Part shown: piece after piece, positions 30,078 through 37,844 of the stretch
How the letters are laid out: every line of letters begins with the position of its first letter
Numbering within the stretch: position 1 is the stretch's first letter
Assembly (NCBI RefSeq): GCF_004116385.1
Contig: NZ_PEIB01000035.1
Location: 1 to 54,124, forward strand
Direction of reading: 5' to 3'
DNA: 54,124 nucleotides
DNA from: Veronia nyctiphanis
Lineage (GTDB): Bacteria; Pseudomonadota; Gammaproteobacteria; Enterobacterales; Vibrionaceae
Notes under the pieces: generated by a model
What the model saw: only the letters and a program-made list of their open reading frames with translations
Database searches by the model: none
Told to the model about the DNA's origin: nothing
Translations under genes and position numbers: made by a program

Positions 30078-30715
30078 CTACTCGCTCTTGTGGGAAACCA
30101 AATGCTTTATGTCTCGACCTAATATGTGCTCTAAGTTTGCGGTTATTTTTTCTGCAGGCCAATCCCACCAGGCAGCCTGCAATAGGCGTTCTATTGTTTC
30201 GGGCTCAAAACGATATTTAATTACTCTTGCTGGGTTCCCGCCGACTACAGCGTAGGAGGAACATCTTTGCTCACGACGGATTTATTGGCAATGATAGCAC
30301 CATCGCCAATTGTTATGCCTGGCATGATGGTTGATTCGTAACCTATCCAAACATCATTTCCAACAACTGTGTTTCCTTTATTTGGCAGGTCAGCTATCTG
30401 AGGCTTAACGCGTTCCCAGCCACCGCCAAACTGATAAAAAGGCTAGGTAGAGAAGCCCTTTGTGATGTGGTTTGCACCATTCATCACAAACTGAACGTCT
30501 TTTGCTATTGCACAAAACTTCCCGATAATCAGTTTGTCGCCCATCACAGGTGCGTGAAAGATTACGTTATCTTCAAAACGTTCGGGCCCTTCAGGATCGT
30601 TATAATAGGTGTAATCGCCAACAATAATGTGCTCTGACTTGATGAAGTTTTTCAAGAAGCCAATCTGTGGAAATCCATTCACAGGCGCTTTATCATTTGG
30701 TTCTGGGCCTTTCAA
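30078..30715 (-). pseudogene. Vat/CatB-type xenobiotic O-acetyltransferase, nonsense plus frameshift
   Basis: Left-handed beta-helix acetyltransferase, about 213 residues when repaired. It starts MKGPEPNDKAPVNGFPQIGFLKNF and has IIVGDYTYYNDPEGPE, FAPVMGDK-type HAPVMGDKLIIGKFCAIA and FVMNGANH with the family catalytic His. An in-frame TAG (30443-30445 on the plus strand as cta) replaces the conserved Tyr of STYPF. Beyond it the frame continues with [25 protein letters not shown] and breaks again at 30253-30256 (one missing base), continuing GGNPARVIKYRFEPETIERLLQAAWWDWP. Relatives acetylate streptogramin A or chloramphenicol; many chromosomal members act on unknown targets. Two lesions make real inactivation plausible. 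Confidence 0.82.
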
Positions 30716-30785
30716 TCTATTTTCCTTTTGTGTCTGTTTTATCGAGCATCTAGCCGAAATTAAAGCACATATAAAATCTATGTTT

Positions 30786-31685
30786 TCACTTCGAATTACC
30801 TAACGTTTGATATATCTCATCAAAAACGACGCGAACTCGGCGGCTGGTGTGAAGCTCGCGATGCACCACCAGCCAATACTGCCCCTCAAAGACGACCTGT
30901 TCGGGGCAAAGGCGCACCATGTGCTCGCATTGCTCTGCGATGTTGGTGAACATGACCCCGATGCCTAAACCTTGTTTAGCCAGTGTCCAATGTGCTAGGT
31001 GACTATTTCCGCGCAGCATCACTTGAGCGTCACTGACATTAATCCCCTTTGACCGCAACTGCTCTAGGTATTGGTCTCGACCATCGGTAAAACCGATAAA
31101 CTGGGCTTGGGTGAGTTCCTCGATGGTTTTAGGGAAACCCAATGATTGGGCATAACTCTTTGTGGCGTACAAACCTAATTCAAAATCACACAAAGGTTTG
31201 GCAATTAAATCTGGCTCGGTTGGTTGATAGGCGCGAATAGCAATGTCTGCCTCGCGCCGTTTCAAATCACTGCTGGTATCAGTGCCCATGATGTCTAACT
31301 GGAGATTAGGATACTGCTGATGCAATTTTTTCAACACAGGTGACAGCTCAAATGCGGCCATTACCATACAACTGATACGCACAGTGCCGGCAATACTGCT
31401 GTTGTGCCCCATGGCACTTAGTGATAGGGCAGAGGCAGCTTCCGCCATAATTTGTACATGCTCGACCAATGCCAGCGCCTGTGGGGTTGGCTCAATGCCT
31501 TTACCGACTCGTTCGAATAAGACAATGCCCAGGCTTCTTTCTAAAGCCGCCATCTGACGACTCAAGGTTGGCTGCGCCACCTGCAAAGTTTTAGCTGCCG
31601 CCGATAGTGATCCCTGCTCGATAGTAAGTAAGAATGCTTTGATATGATTCCAGTCAAAATTGACGGCCTGCCAGTTAATGGTCAT
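30786..31685 (-). CDS. LysR-family transcriptional regulator
   Basis: 299 residues. Winged HTH at about 10-70 (FDWNHIKAFLLTIEQGSLSAAAKTLQVAQPTLSRQMAALERSLGIVLFER), then a LysR substrate-binding domain from about 95 with VRISCMVMAAFELSPVLKKL, READIAIRAYQPTEPDLI and a C-terminal GLGIGVMFTNIAEQ. It is divergent from a SAM methyltransferase at 31808, 122 bases between starts. LysR proteins usually control the divergent neighbour, so the methyltransferase is the best target. The inducer is unknown. Confidence 0.92.
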   Translation of the reverse strand: MTINWQAVNFDWNHIKAFLLTIEQGSLSAAAKTLQVAQPTLSRQMAALERSLGIVLFERVGKGIEPTPQALALVEHVQIMAEAASALSLSAMGHNSSIAGTVRISCMVMAAFELSPVLKKLHQQYPNLQLDIMGTDTSSDLKRREADIAIRAYQPTEPDLIAKPLCDFELGLYATKSYAQSLGFPKTIEELTQAQFIGFTDGRDQYLEQLRSKGINVSDAQVMLRGNSHLAHWTLAKQGLGIGVMFTNIAEQCEHMVRLCPEQVVFEGQYWLVVHRELHTSRRVRVVFDEIYQTLGNSK

Positions 31686-31807
31686 GAACCTACTCTTGGT
31701 TTTCTATACATTTATGTATATTTGTTATCAACAATTATGCAATTTACATTAGATTCAATTGTGGCAGACTTTATCTTGTATTCTCAAGGAGATAGGAGAC
31801 ATTTCCC

Positions 31808-32434
31808 ATGGCCGATGCCATCTTTTGGAACAAAATCGCTGACAAATATGCCGCTACTCCCATTGCCAATGAGTCGGTCTATCAAAAAAAATTGGCCATT
31901 ACAGATAAATATTTGACTGAACAGTCAGAGATTTTAGAGTTTGGTTGCGGTACCGGATCCACTGCGCTGATTCACGCACCTAAGGTAAGCGACTATACCG
32001 CGCTCGACACTTCGGCGCGTATGATTGAAATAGCCCAAGAGAAGCTGCAACAAACTCCGCAGTCGAACCTGACGTTTGTCGAAAGCACATTGGAAAACTG
32101 GCAACAAGCGCATTCTGATACCAAGTATGATGTGATGCTGGGTTTAAATGTGTTGCACTTGATGGCCGACTACAGACAAGTGATCCGCCAAAGCTTTGAT
32201 ATGCTTAAGCCCGGTGGCTATTTCATTACCAGTAGTGCTTGCTTTGAGGGCTTTTCTTGGTGGAGCCTCGCCTTGCCTGTTATGAAGCTAATTGGTAAAG
32301 CGCCGCATGTAGAAAAATTTACCGCCAAACAGTTGATGCAAGCCATGCTCGATGCTGGTTTCGTTCTTGCTCAAGAGTGGAAACCCAGCCCAAAAGGTGG
32401 ACAGACGTTTTTGGTGATGCAAAGACCCAAGTAG
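31808..32434 (+). CDS. Class I SAM-dependent methyltransferase
   Basis: 208 residues from ATG 31808, with AAGGAGATAGGAGA upstream. Motif I ILEFGCGTGSTAL (41-53) binds S-adenosylmethionine; motif II is YTALDTSARMIEIAQEKL with Asp at the ribose position; the post-motif YDVMLGLNVLHLM and LKPGGYFITSSACF are typical of small-molecule methyltransferases of the UbiE/ Methyltransf_11 type. The substrate is unknown. Divergent from LysR; a perfect 7-base hairpin follows the gene. Confidence 0.9.
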   Translation: MADAIFWNKIADKYAATPIANESVYQKKLAITDKYLTEQSEILEFGCGTGSTALIHAPKVSDYTALDTSARMIEIAQEKLQQTPQSNLTFVESTLENWQQAHSDTKYDVMLGLNVLHLMADYRQVIRQSFDMLKPGGYFITSSACFEGFSWWSLALPVMKLIGKAPHVEKFTAKQLMQAMLDAGFVLAQEWKPSPKGGQTFLVMQRPK

Positions 32435-32457
32435 CCCAGTTGATTGATGGATTTAAA

Positions 32458-32475
32458 GACGGTCACGAGACCGTC
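32458..32475 (+). repeat. Perfect hairpin after the methyltransferase
   Basis: GACGGTC-ACGA-GACCGTC, seven pairs and a 4-base loop, 24 bases past the stop. No U-tract follows, so I list it as an inverted repeat with possible terminator or attenuator role. Confidence 0.5.
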
Positions 32476-32655
32476 AAACCTAGGTGATTTGTCTTTGTAC
32501 GAAATCATGGCCGACGGAACAACAGGTTCAGCATCAGCATAGCCTCTTACCCAGGAATAGTATGCTGAAACATCCGCGGCTAACATTCAACGAAAAGATG
32601 ACAGCTTTGGATCACAGCGATCGGAGGTTTTTTCTGCGTTAAATAAATATAATTA

Positions 32656-32684
32656 AAGCTGGCCCTTTTTGAGAGAGCCAGCTT
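32656..32684 (-). terminator. Terminator of the 32.7 kb gene
   Basis: Arms AAGCTGGC (32656-32663) and GCCAGCTT (32677-32684), then on the minus strand TAATTATATTTATTT. It lies 20 bases past the stop of the leftward gene. Confidence 0.7.
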
Positions 32685-32703
32685 CGTAGTTAGAAGACAA
32701 TCT

Positions 32704-33300
32704 TTAGACGTTCACCTGCAACCTTTGATAGAGCTGAGCATCATTAGACGCTCTTTCTCGCAGCGCTAAAAGAGCAGTTTCTTCAGCACGCTGTACGTTC
32801 TCTGTCAGCTCGCGATAGCGCTGTACATACTCTAAACCAAACTGCTTTATCGATGTCTGGTCAAAACGAGAAGAGTGGGCGCGACTTTCCGCAACATATT
32901 CGTGGCGCTCATCATCTTCAAAATGTAAAAGTTCTGTGCTTTCGAGTAAGTACTTGGCCCTTTCATGTTTTGGTAGTTGCAGCAATGCTAGGTCGAGCTC
33001 GAACGTCGCAATCTTGCTGTCATAATCTGCAAGTCTGTCACATTCATATTGTGTTAAGAGTTTACCCGACAAGCATTTGTCTTTTATTTCCAGATAGTCC
33101 TTTTTTTCTGAGTCCAGTGCGAACAAATGTGAAAAATTCAGAATCAGGTTAATGTCGCTTTTACTGATAGTTGAGCTTCTGTTTGTTTTGAAATCTGACT
33201 TGAAGTGTTTCTCGACAGATAAAACGTTATTGCTCATTCCGTTCGACAGCTGATTGTCTGAATCACAGAAGGCCGCAGACCGGAGTCTGTTTTCTTCCAT
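32704..33300 (-). CDS. Hypothetical helical protein
   Basis: 198 residues, ATG preceded by AAGGA. No signal peptide or membrane segment. The N-terminal about 45 residues are polar and probably disordered (Ser/Asn-rich). The rest is strongly helical and charged: SDINLILNFSHLFALDSEKKDYLEIKDKCL, LPKHERAKYLLESTELLHFEDDERHEYV, and VQRYRELTENVQRAEETALLALRERAS, which looks like a coiled coil. I do not recognise the family. It lies in an accessory stretch beside the His/Cys/Pro-rich gene, on the same strand but 546 bases apart with a structured element between, so they are probably not one transcript. Effector or structural roles cannot be judged. Confidence 0.65.
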   Translation of the reverse strand: MEENRLRSAAFCDSDNQLSNGMSNNVLSVEKHFKSDFKTNRSSTISKSDINLILNFSHLFALDSEKKDYLEIKDKCLSGKLLTQYECDRLADYDSKIATFELDLALLQLPKHERAKYLLESTELLHFEDDERHEYVAESRAHSSRFDQTSIKQFGLEYVQRYRELTENVQRAEETALLALRERASNDAQLYQRLQVNV

Positions 33301-33846
33301 ATACGTTCCTTATTTAATTGTTTCATCCTATGAGCCTTTCCGATTGCGGTTGGATCTAGCGTAAATTAACTACTACTCAATCGGGGATGACGAATATAAG
33401 AGTAATGAATGACACACCGACAGATTGACGTGCCCACAGTACTTAATACTCATCACTCTCTCTGTACCTAAGGCAAGGGTTAGGTTCCATTCAAGCTTTT
33501 GCGCGGTGGTTAGTAATTGGTAAGATGTGGATAAGCATGCGGAATTTATGACTGAAAATTAAAAAGTGCCCGGAACGCACACATCATCACGTGGCTGGTC
33601 GAATTGTGACATGCTTTCGTGCTAACCATCCCATGGTTTCCGGGCTAAATAGTTCGACAGGAACATTATCGAATTCATAGATACTTACAGGAGAAGAGAG
33701 AATTTAGATCAGTGAAAAGCCACATTGCTGCGACTTTTGAAGAATAAGCGACAATACCAAAGCGTCTTGGGTATGGCTTTCTGAGAAGACCCAACTCAAT
33801 GAGAGCATAAACTGCCCACATTGAGAGGCTATTCCTATTCCCTGAT
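33301..33846. other. Gene-free region with a structured element
   Basis: No gene of normal size. Between 33561 and 33828 several inverted repeats are packed: GCCCGGAA (33568-33575) with TTCCGGGC (33638-33645); AACCAT (33624-33629) with ATGGTT (33633-33638); GTCGAA (33598-33603) with TTCGAC (33653-33658), which interlocks with the first pair as a pseudoknot would; TTGGGT (33767-33772) with ACCCAA (33789-33794); CTCAATG (33795-33801) with CATTGAG (33819-33825). A minus-strand frame of about 48 codons starting at 33821 (MWAVYALIELGLL) lies over the right half. It may be an ncRNA, a repeat unit or a remnant of a mobile element. Confidence 0.4.
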
Positions 33847-34299
33847 TTATAAGTATCGGTTGGGTGGTGAGTTTCTTAGCCATTCAAGTGGCATTGAATA
33901 AGTCGGTTTAGGCTTTCCATACGGTATGATTTGTGGCCTGTGACAACAAACAAAAGGAGGTGGCAAAAATGACCCCGGATAAAAAGTTGAACCACGTAAC
34001 ATTGCATAAAATTGCATTAGCTGCATTTGCATATGTTGAATCTGCATTTGTTGCTGTTGAAGTTTGTATTTCAGGTACATTTCATTCTTTGAGCCACCAT
34101 TGTGATATTTACCGCAGCAATGTTTGTGTTTAGGGCACTCGGGCTTTGGCTTTTCAGGCGGTTTATGCTCTGGGGGTTTTGCCACTGGCTTGTGCTCAGG
34201 GGGGGCTGGCTTATGCTTTTTCTTGTGCTTCAGAGCACCAAGAAGAGCAGCCCCGCCTGCGGCTACAACACCAATAGCTGCGATGGCCAAACAGATCAT
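33847..34299 (-). CDS. Membrane-anchored His/Cys/Pro-rich hypothetical protein
   Basis: 150 residues; ATG preceded by GGGAGGAAA, a near-ideal Shine-Dalgarno. Residues 2-22 form one hydrophobic segment (AIAAIGVVAAGGAALL). Residues 25-66 are a Lys/Pro/His-rich repeat (HKPAPPEHKPVAKPPEHKP) containing His 25, 29, 36, 45, 58, 60, 66 and Cys 55, 61, 62. Residues 78-97 are Gln/Met-rich (QQQQMQIQHMQMQLMQ). A second Cys pair is at 118-119. The composition suggests metal binding next to a membrane, but no family is recognised. A Fur-like palindrome lies about 160 bases upstream with a possible -10 TATAAA just after it. Low complexity makes the call less safe; the strong ribosome-binding site supports a real gene. 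Confidence 0.6.
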   Translation of the reverse strand: MICLAIAAIGVVAAGGAALLGALKHKKKHKPAPPEHKPVAKPPEHKPPEKPKPECPKHKHCCGKYHNGGSKNEMYLKYKLQQQQMQIQHMQMQLMQFYAMLRGSTFYPGSFLPPPFVCCHRPQIIPYGKPKPTYSMPLEWLRNSPPNRYL

Positions 34300-34458
34300 T
34301 ATGAATTTCCTCCCAAATAGAAACTCACCGTCTTAAACGTGGCGAATTTCAGTTTTTATTCGAAATGACAAACGACACGGATTGCGGTTTCGCATATCAG
34401 TAGTGAAAATTAGCGATAGTTATTAAATTACATCTGAGCTTTATAAAACATCATTCAT

Positions 34459-34477
34459 GATAATTAAATTTATTATC
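34459..34477. promoter_or_regulatory. Fur-like box
   Basis: GATAATTAAATTTATTATC matches 15 of 19 positions of the Fur consensus and is nearly palindromic. It overlaps the -35 position of a possible promoter reading left into the His/Cys/Pro-rich gene. The surroundings are AT-rich, so chance similarity is more likely than for the box at 15493. Confidence 0.45.
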
Positions 34478-34715
34478 GTTCACTAATGTAAGTGCCTCCG
34501 GTTTCGTATTAATTATGTGAGTTGAGTGTCACGGAGTATGATTAAGTTCCCGTTGGAATCACTTAAATAATTAATATGCATTAGAGGAGATTAAATTAAC
34601 TTTTAGCAATATATTAAATTAAAATATAGTTTAGAAGTTTAAAGTTAAATATATTATAATTTAATTCTCATGATGAGTGTTTTATACAGAGAAGAACTTA
34701 TTTGTCAGAAAGCGG

Positions 34716-34743
34716 ATTTAAAAAAGCGACCCACTTGGGCCGC
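34716..34743 (-). terminator. Terminator of the desaturase gene
   Basis: On the minus strand GCGGCCCA pairs with TGGGTCGC (one G-U pair) and is followed by a run of T. It lies 22 bases past the desaturase stop. Confidence 0.8.
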
Positions 34744-34764
34744 CTTTCGTCGTGTTGTCTTTGG

Positions 34765-35901
34765 CTAGTATGAATAACTGGCTGCTAGCGAGTACCATGT
34801 TTTTCGTTGCTGTTGCAGTTCAGATTTCATTTTCTGCAATTGATTAAGCAAATCTGCCCGTTCGTACTTTTTAAGCAAACGACGCTTTTTAAGGTCAAAG
34901 AAACGTTTCTTCATCGCGTAGTAGTCAGTCATTCTGGCAAGAAGTGCATCGTACTCAAACTGAATAAGCTGGATACGCCGTTGATTTTCGTCACTCACGC
35001 TGAGCCTCGTTTTCAGTCTTGTTAGGAGCATCGTCGCCTTGGCTTTCTCGATTCTTTCCTCGGGCGTTATACGTAGTTTGGTTGTTAAACCTACCCACGA
35101 ACCTGCTTTAATTAGCCATTTTGTTGGGTCAAACTGCCACCAATGAATACCATTTCGATAGTCATTCTCAAAGATGTGGTGGAAGTTATGGTAGCCCTCA
35201 CCAAAGGTCAATAGCGCAAGAAAGCCGTTGTCTCTGGCAGAGTTTTTGTTGGTGTATGGTTGTTTACCCCAGATGTGAGCCAGTGAGTTGATGAAAAAGG
35301 TCGTGTGATGGTTCAACACCAGTCTCGTAAAACCGATTAAGATCAGTGCGCCCCAGATATCACCGTGGAGTACACCAAACACTAAAGGGATACCAAAGTT
35401 GGTTAGCAGAACCAGTGGTAGATAATACTTATGCTGCCACATCACGATTTTGTCTTTTTGAAGATCACGGCAATTGGTGTAATCCGCGTATCTATTTCGT
35501 TGATAATCTCTCAGCATCCATCCAATGTGAGAATACCAGAAACCACGGTTAGCGGAATATGGGTCGACGTCGTTGTCATCAACATGACGATGGTGAATTC
35601 TGTGATCAGAGGCCCAGTGGAGAATGCTATTTTGAATGGCAAATGCGCCGCCGAGAGCGAAGATGACTTTCAGGACAGAGTTAGCTTCATAAGCTTTGTG
35701 AGACCAAAGCCTGTGATAGCCAGCGGTTATGGACATACCCGTAAAGGTAAATGCCACACCTAGCATGATAAATTGAGCAAGGTCAAAGCCATGATGCCAA
35801 GCCCAAAGGGGGGTACCAATTGCCGCTACCGCAAAAGTGACGGTAAAGACAATGACATTGAGCCATAAGACTTTTGGCTGTTTAGGTTGTTGACTATCCA
35901 T
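34765..35901 (-). CDS. Acyl-CoA/acyl-lipid delta-9 fatty acid desaturase
   Basis: 378-residue di-iron membrane desaturase. Histidine boxes: His63-x4-His68 (HRLWSH), His100-x2-His103-His104 (HRIHH) and His238-x2-His241-His242 (HNFHH), plus NHHTTFFINSLAH. Hydrophobic segments at about 12-35, 42-60, 75-95, 160-190. A charged helical tail (about 305-378, coiled-coil-like with RRLLKKYERADLLNQLQKMKSEL) extends beyond the usual desaturase end. It would introduce a cis double bond in acyl chains aerobically, for cold or membrane-fluidity control. The promoter has a FabR-type operator directly downstream of the -10, so the gene probably responds to the unsaturated/saturated acyl ratio. Single leftward gene with a terminator. 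Confidence 0.93.
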   Translation of the reverse strand: MDSQQPKQPKVLWLNVIVFTVTFAVAAIGTPLWAWHHGFDLAQFIMLGVAFTFTGMSITAGYHRLWSHKAYEANSVLKVIFALGGAFAIQNSILHWASDHRIHHRHVDDNDVDPYSANRGFWYSHIGWMLRDYQRNRYADYTNCRDLQKDKIVMWQHKYYLPLVLLTNFGIPLVFGVLHGDIWGALILIGFTRLVLNHHTTFFINSLAHIWGKQPYTNKNSARDNGFLALLTFGEGYHNFHHIFENDYRNGIHWWQFDPTKWLIKAGSWVGLTTKLRITPEERIEKAKATMLLTRLKTRLSVSDENQRRIQLIQFEYDALLARMTDYYAMKKRFFDLKKRRLLKKYERADLLNQLQKMKSELQQQRKTWYSLAASYSY

Positions 35902-35918
35902 AATGATTTTGAAATTCC

Positions 35919-35966
35919 AGCGAACACTTGTGCGCTAGAATAATTGCCTCTGTTAAATTATGTCAA
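35919..35966 (-). promoter_or_regulatory. Promoter with FabR-type operator for the desaturase
   Basis: On the minus strand: perfect -35 TTGACA (35961-35966), 18-base spacer, -10-like TATTCT (35937-35942), then at once AGCGAACACTTGTGCGCT as read on the plus strand (35919-35936). This operator is an imperfect palindrome of the form AGCGnACAnnTGTnCGCT, matching the known FabR/DesT half-sites. Overlap with the expected transcription start fits repression by FabR bound to unsaturated acyl-CoA/ACP. Confidence 0.8.
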
Positions 35967-36598
35967 GAAATTATAGGGGAGCTGTAATGATTATGTGCCT
36001 AAATGTAAGAGGCGTGTTCGATCTCATACAGTTTCAGAGTTATGTGTGACTGTGTGAATCCTCGTCTCGAGGTGAAGAGCTTTCGGAAGTGATGTTAATT
36101 TGATAGGGAATAAGTGGCGGAGTTTTCGGTCTGTCAGTCAAAACTCCGACAAGGTTGTTACTGCCTAGTGGAATATCATAATGACGTTATATGGTGTACG
36201 GCAAAAAACACAGATTGAGTAATGGATAAGGATAAAAACGTTTGATTTTATCTTTCTCATGAGGAACTGGGAGTAATCAGTGCATTTATGGCAGAAGAGT
36301 ATGCCCATATATGTATGCATAAGATTTATCATATCTTTATTTAATTAATTACTTAATATGTTTCACTGCTTTGAAATTTCGTTAATTTTCAGAAAATTTT
36401 TTATTCCAACGTACTATATATCTGGATAATAACTATTATTTTATGAACGCATATTAATTTCTTAGTCTTTGTGAAGTATTAATAATTATACGAATATAAA
36501 TGATGATATTGGCGTAATGTGGCACGTATAAATATTCCAAAAAAATATGGCTTAGATAAAGATTAAATTAAGGCGTACATGATATAGGGGAATAAATC
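35967..36598. other. Gene-free AT-rich region
   Basis: 632 bases between the desaturase promoter and the Rof-like gene. The one clear structure is a perfect inverted repeat CGGAGTTTT (36118-36126) and AAAACTCCG (36140-36148), 13-base loop, without U-tract. From 36300 on the sequence is very AT-rich and probably includes the promoter of the next gene. No coding sequence was convincing. Confidence 0.5.
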
Positions 36599-36901
36599 AT
36601 GATTAGCAGGGAAGCATACAGGTTTGTGGAGCTGTCATGTCAGCACTACTACGAAATTGAGATACTCTTGCAAAATGGCGAAGAAATCAGTGGCTTTGCG
36701 AATAAAGTAGAGTTGATTGATATAAAAGGCGAACCTCGGGAGTTTCTCGTATTAAGGCAGCCTGGAATTAGCATTGATATTGCGCTTGATGAAGTATACG
36801 CAATAACCGCTATCACTGAAAATCCGCACTTCAATTATGTCAAGATTGCGGGAAGAAACGCAGCAGTGCCATATAAGGCAAAAAACTGTGCAAAAAAATA
36901 G
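36599..36901 (+). CDS. Rof/YaeO-like (Rho-binding antiterminator family) protein
   Basis: 100 residues, ATG after AGGGGAATAAAT. The pattern YRFVELSCQHYYEIEILLQNGEEISGFANKV...EFLVLRQPG...IALDEVYAITAI follows the Rof (YaeO) fold: a Cys-Gln-His after the first helix, then an Sm-like barrel ending in a Leu-Asp-x-[IV] turn. E. coli Rof binds Rho and blocks its RNA site. The C-terminal 25 residues are basic and extend past the family end (YKAKNCAKK). Similarity is by eye only, so other Sm-like small proteins remain possible. It stands alone after a long AT-rich region. Confidence 0.6.
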   Translation: MISREAYRFVELSCQHYYEIEILLQNGEEISGFANKVELIDIKGEPREFLVLRQPGISIDIALDEVYAITAITENPHFNYVKIAGRNAAVPYKAKNCAKK

Positions 36902-36998
36902 GTGCTTGTTGAGTGTCATAAAACATCGGTAGTAAAGCTATACACTGCGTATTACATTAAAAACGACGAATTCTGATGTAATCGCGAGCAACTGTACT

Positions 36999-37664
36999 AT
37001 GACAAAAAAGCTTTATGTTTTTCACTTAGACGAGACCCTTATCCGAACTGATTGCTCCGTTGAGTGGAATCAGTTCCTTGTTGAAAAAGGCGTGGTAAAC
37101 GATCCGAATTATCTGGAGGAAGATCGTCGGCTGATGGCCGAGTATGCAGCGGGTAATCAAAATTTAGATGAATATCTAACGTTTGCATTGTCCCCGCTTG
37201 TTAGCATGCCCACCACTGACGTGAGCGCCTTGGTTGATGAGTGTATAACGACGAGGATCATCCCAACCGTCTATCCGGAAGCGAAGGCTCTGATAGATAA
37301 GCTCAGTGAAGAAAACACTCAGATGGTGATCATATCAGCGTCAGTCAGTTTTCTTGTCGAGGCAATAGCCGAAAAATTGGGTCTGAAAAATGCGCTGGGT
37401 GTTGACCTAGAAATACTAAATGGATGCTACACGCCGAAAGTAAGAGGTGTAGCCAGTTATAAAGAAGGGAAGGTGGCGCGTTTGAAGCAGTGGATGGAAT
37501 CCGAATCTATTGCCGTTGATGAAATCCATTTTTATACAGACTCGATTAATGACTTAGCCTCTTGCCTCTATGCTGATCATGTTTATCTGGTTAACCCATG
37601 TGCAAAACTACGAGAATTTGCACGTAATACCGATTGGACTATTCTCCCTTGGGGAAATGCATAA
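36999..37664 (+). CDS. HAD-IB hydrolase-like protein lacking the nucleophilic Asp
   Basis: 221 residues of the SerB/CicA-like HAD-IB group. Motif I reads VFHLDETLI: position 9 is His where the phospho-acceptor Asp belongs (codon CAC, one base from GAC). The rest is normal: general acid Asp11, motif II IISASVSFLV, motif III Lys in YKEGKVARL, motif IV YTDSINDLAS. The helical cap is at about 20-85 (VEWNQFLVEKGVV). With Asp it would be a small-molecule phosphatase; with His it should be catalytically dead or an artefact of one wrong base. Weak Shine-Dalgarno; terminator after the gene. Confidence 0.85.
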   Translation: MTKKLYVFHLDETLIRTDCSVEWNQFLVEKGVVNDPNYLEEDRRLMAEYAAGNQNLDEYLTFALSPLVSMPTTDVSALVDECITTRIIPTVYPEAKALIDKLSEENTQMVIISASVSFLVEAIAEKLGLKNALGVDLEILNGCYTPKVRGVASYKEGKVARLKQWMESESIAVDEIHFYTDSINDLASCLYADHVYLVNPCAKLREFARNTDWTILPWGNA

Positions 37665-37696
37665 ACGCGCAGTAAACTCTGGTCTTTCTATGTATA

Positions 37697-37720
37697 AGTC
37701 ACTCGATAGAGTGGCTTTTT
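37697..37720 (+). terminator. Intrinsic terminator after the HAD gene
   Basis: Eight-base stem AGTCACTC/GAGTGGCT (one G-U pair), GATA loop and five T. It lies 32 bases past the stop codon. Confidence 0.82.
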
Positions 37721-37844
37721 ACGTTTTGGTCGATAGTTTTATCAAAGGCGCTGACAGCCGAAGCTTGCTATGTTCAAATGGATACTCCTCCACCGCCACA
37801 TTGATTTTGCATAGGCGGAAAAACTAAACAAAAAGGAGTCTTTT

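Larger units (their letters stand above)
34300..34764. other. AT-rich upstream region of the His/Cys-rich gene
   Basis: 465 bases between the desaturase 3' end and the His/Cys-rich gene. It holds the Fur-like palindrome 34459-34477 and the desaturase terminator 34716-34743. On the minus strand TATAAA lies near 34439-34444 as a possible -10, 17 bases after TTTAAT within the Fur-like site. No further gene was seen. Confidence 0.45.

Noticed and set aside
32371-32586. Minus-strand frame of 71 codons after the methyltransferase
   Set aside because: It overlaps the methyltransferase 3' end, passes through a hairpin and has no good start; the peptide matches no family I know.
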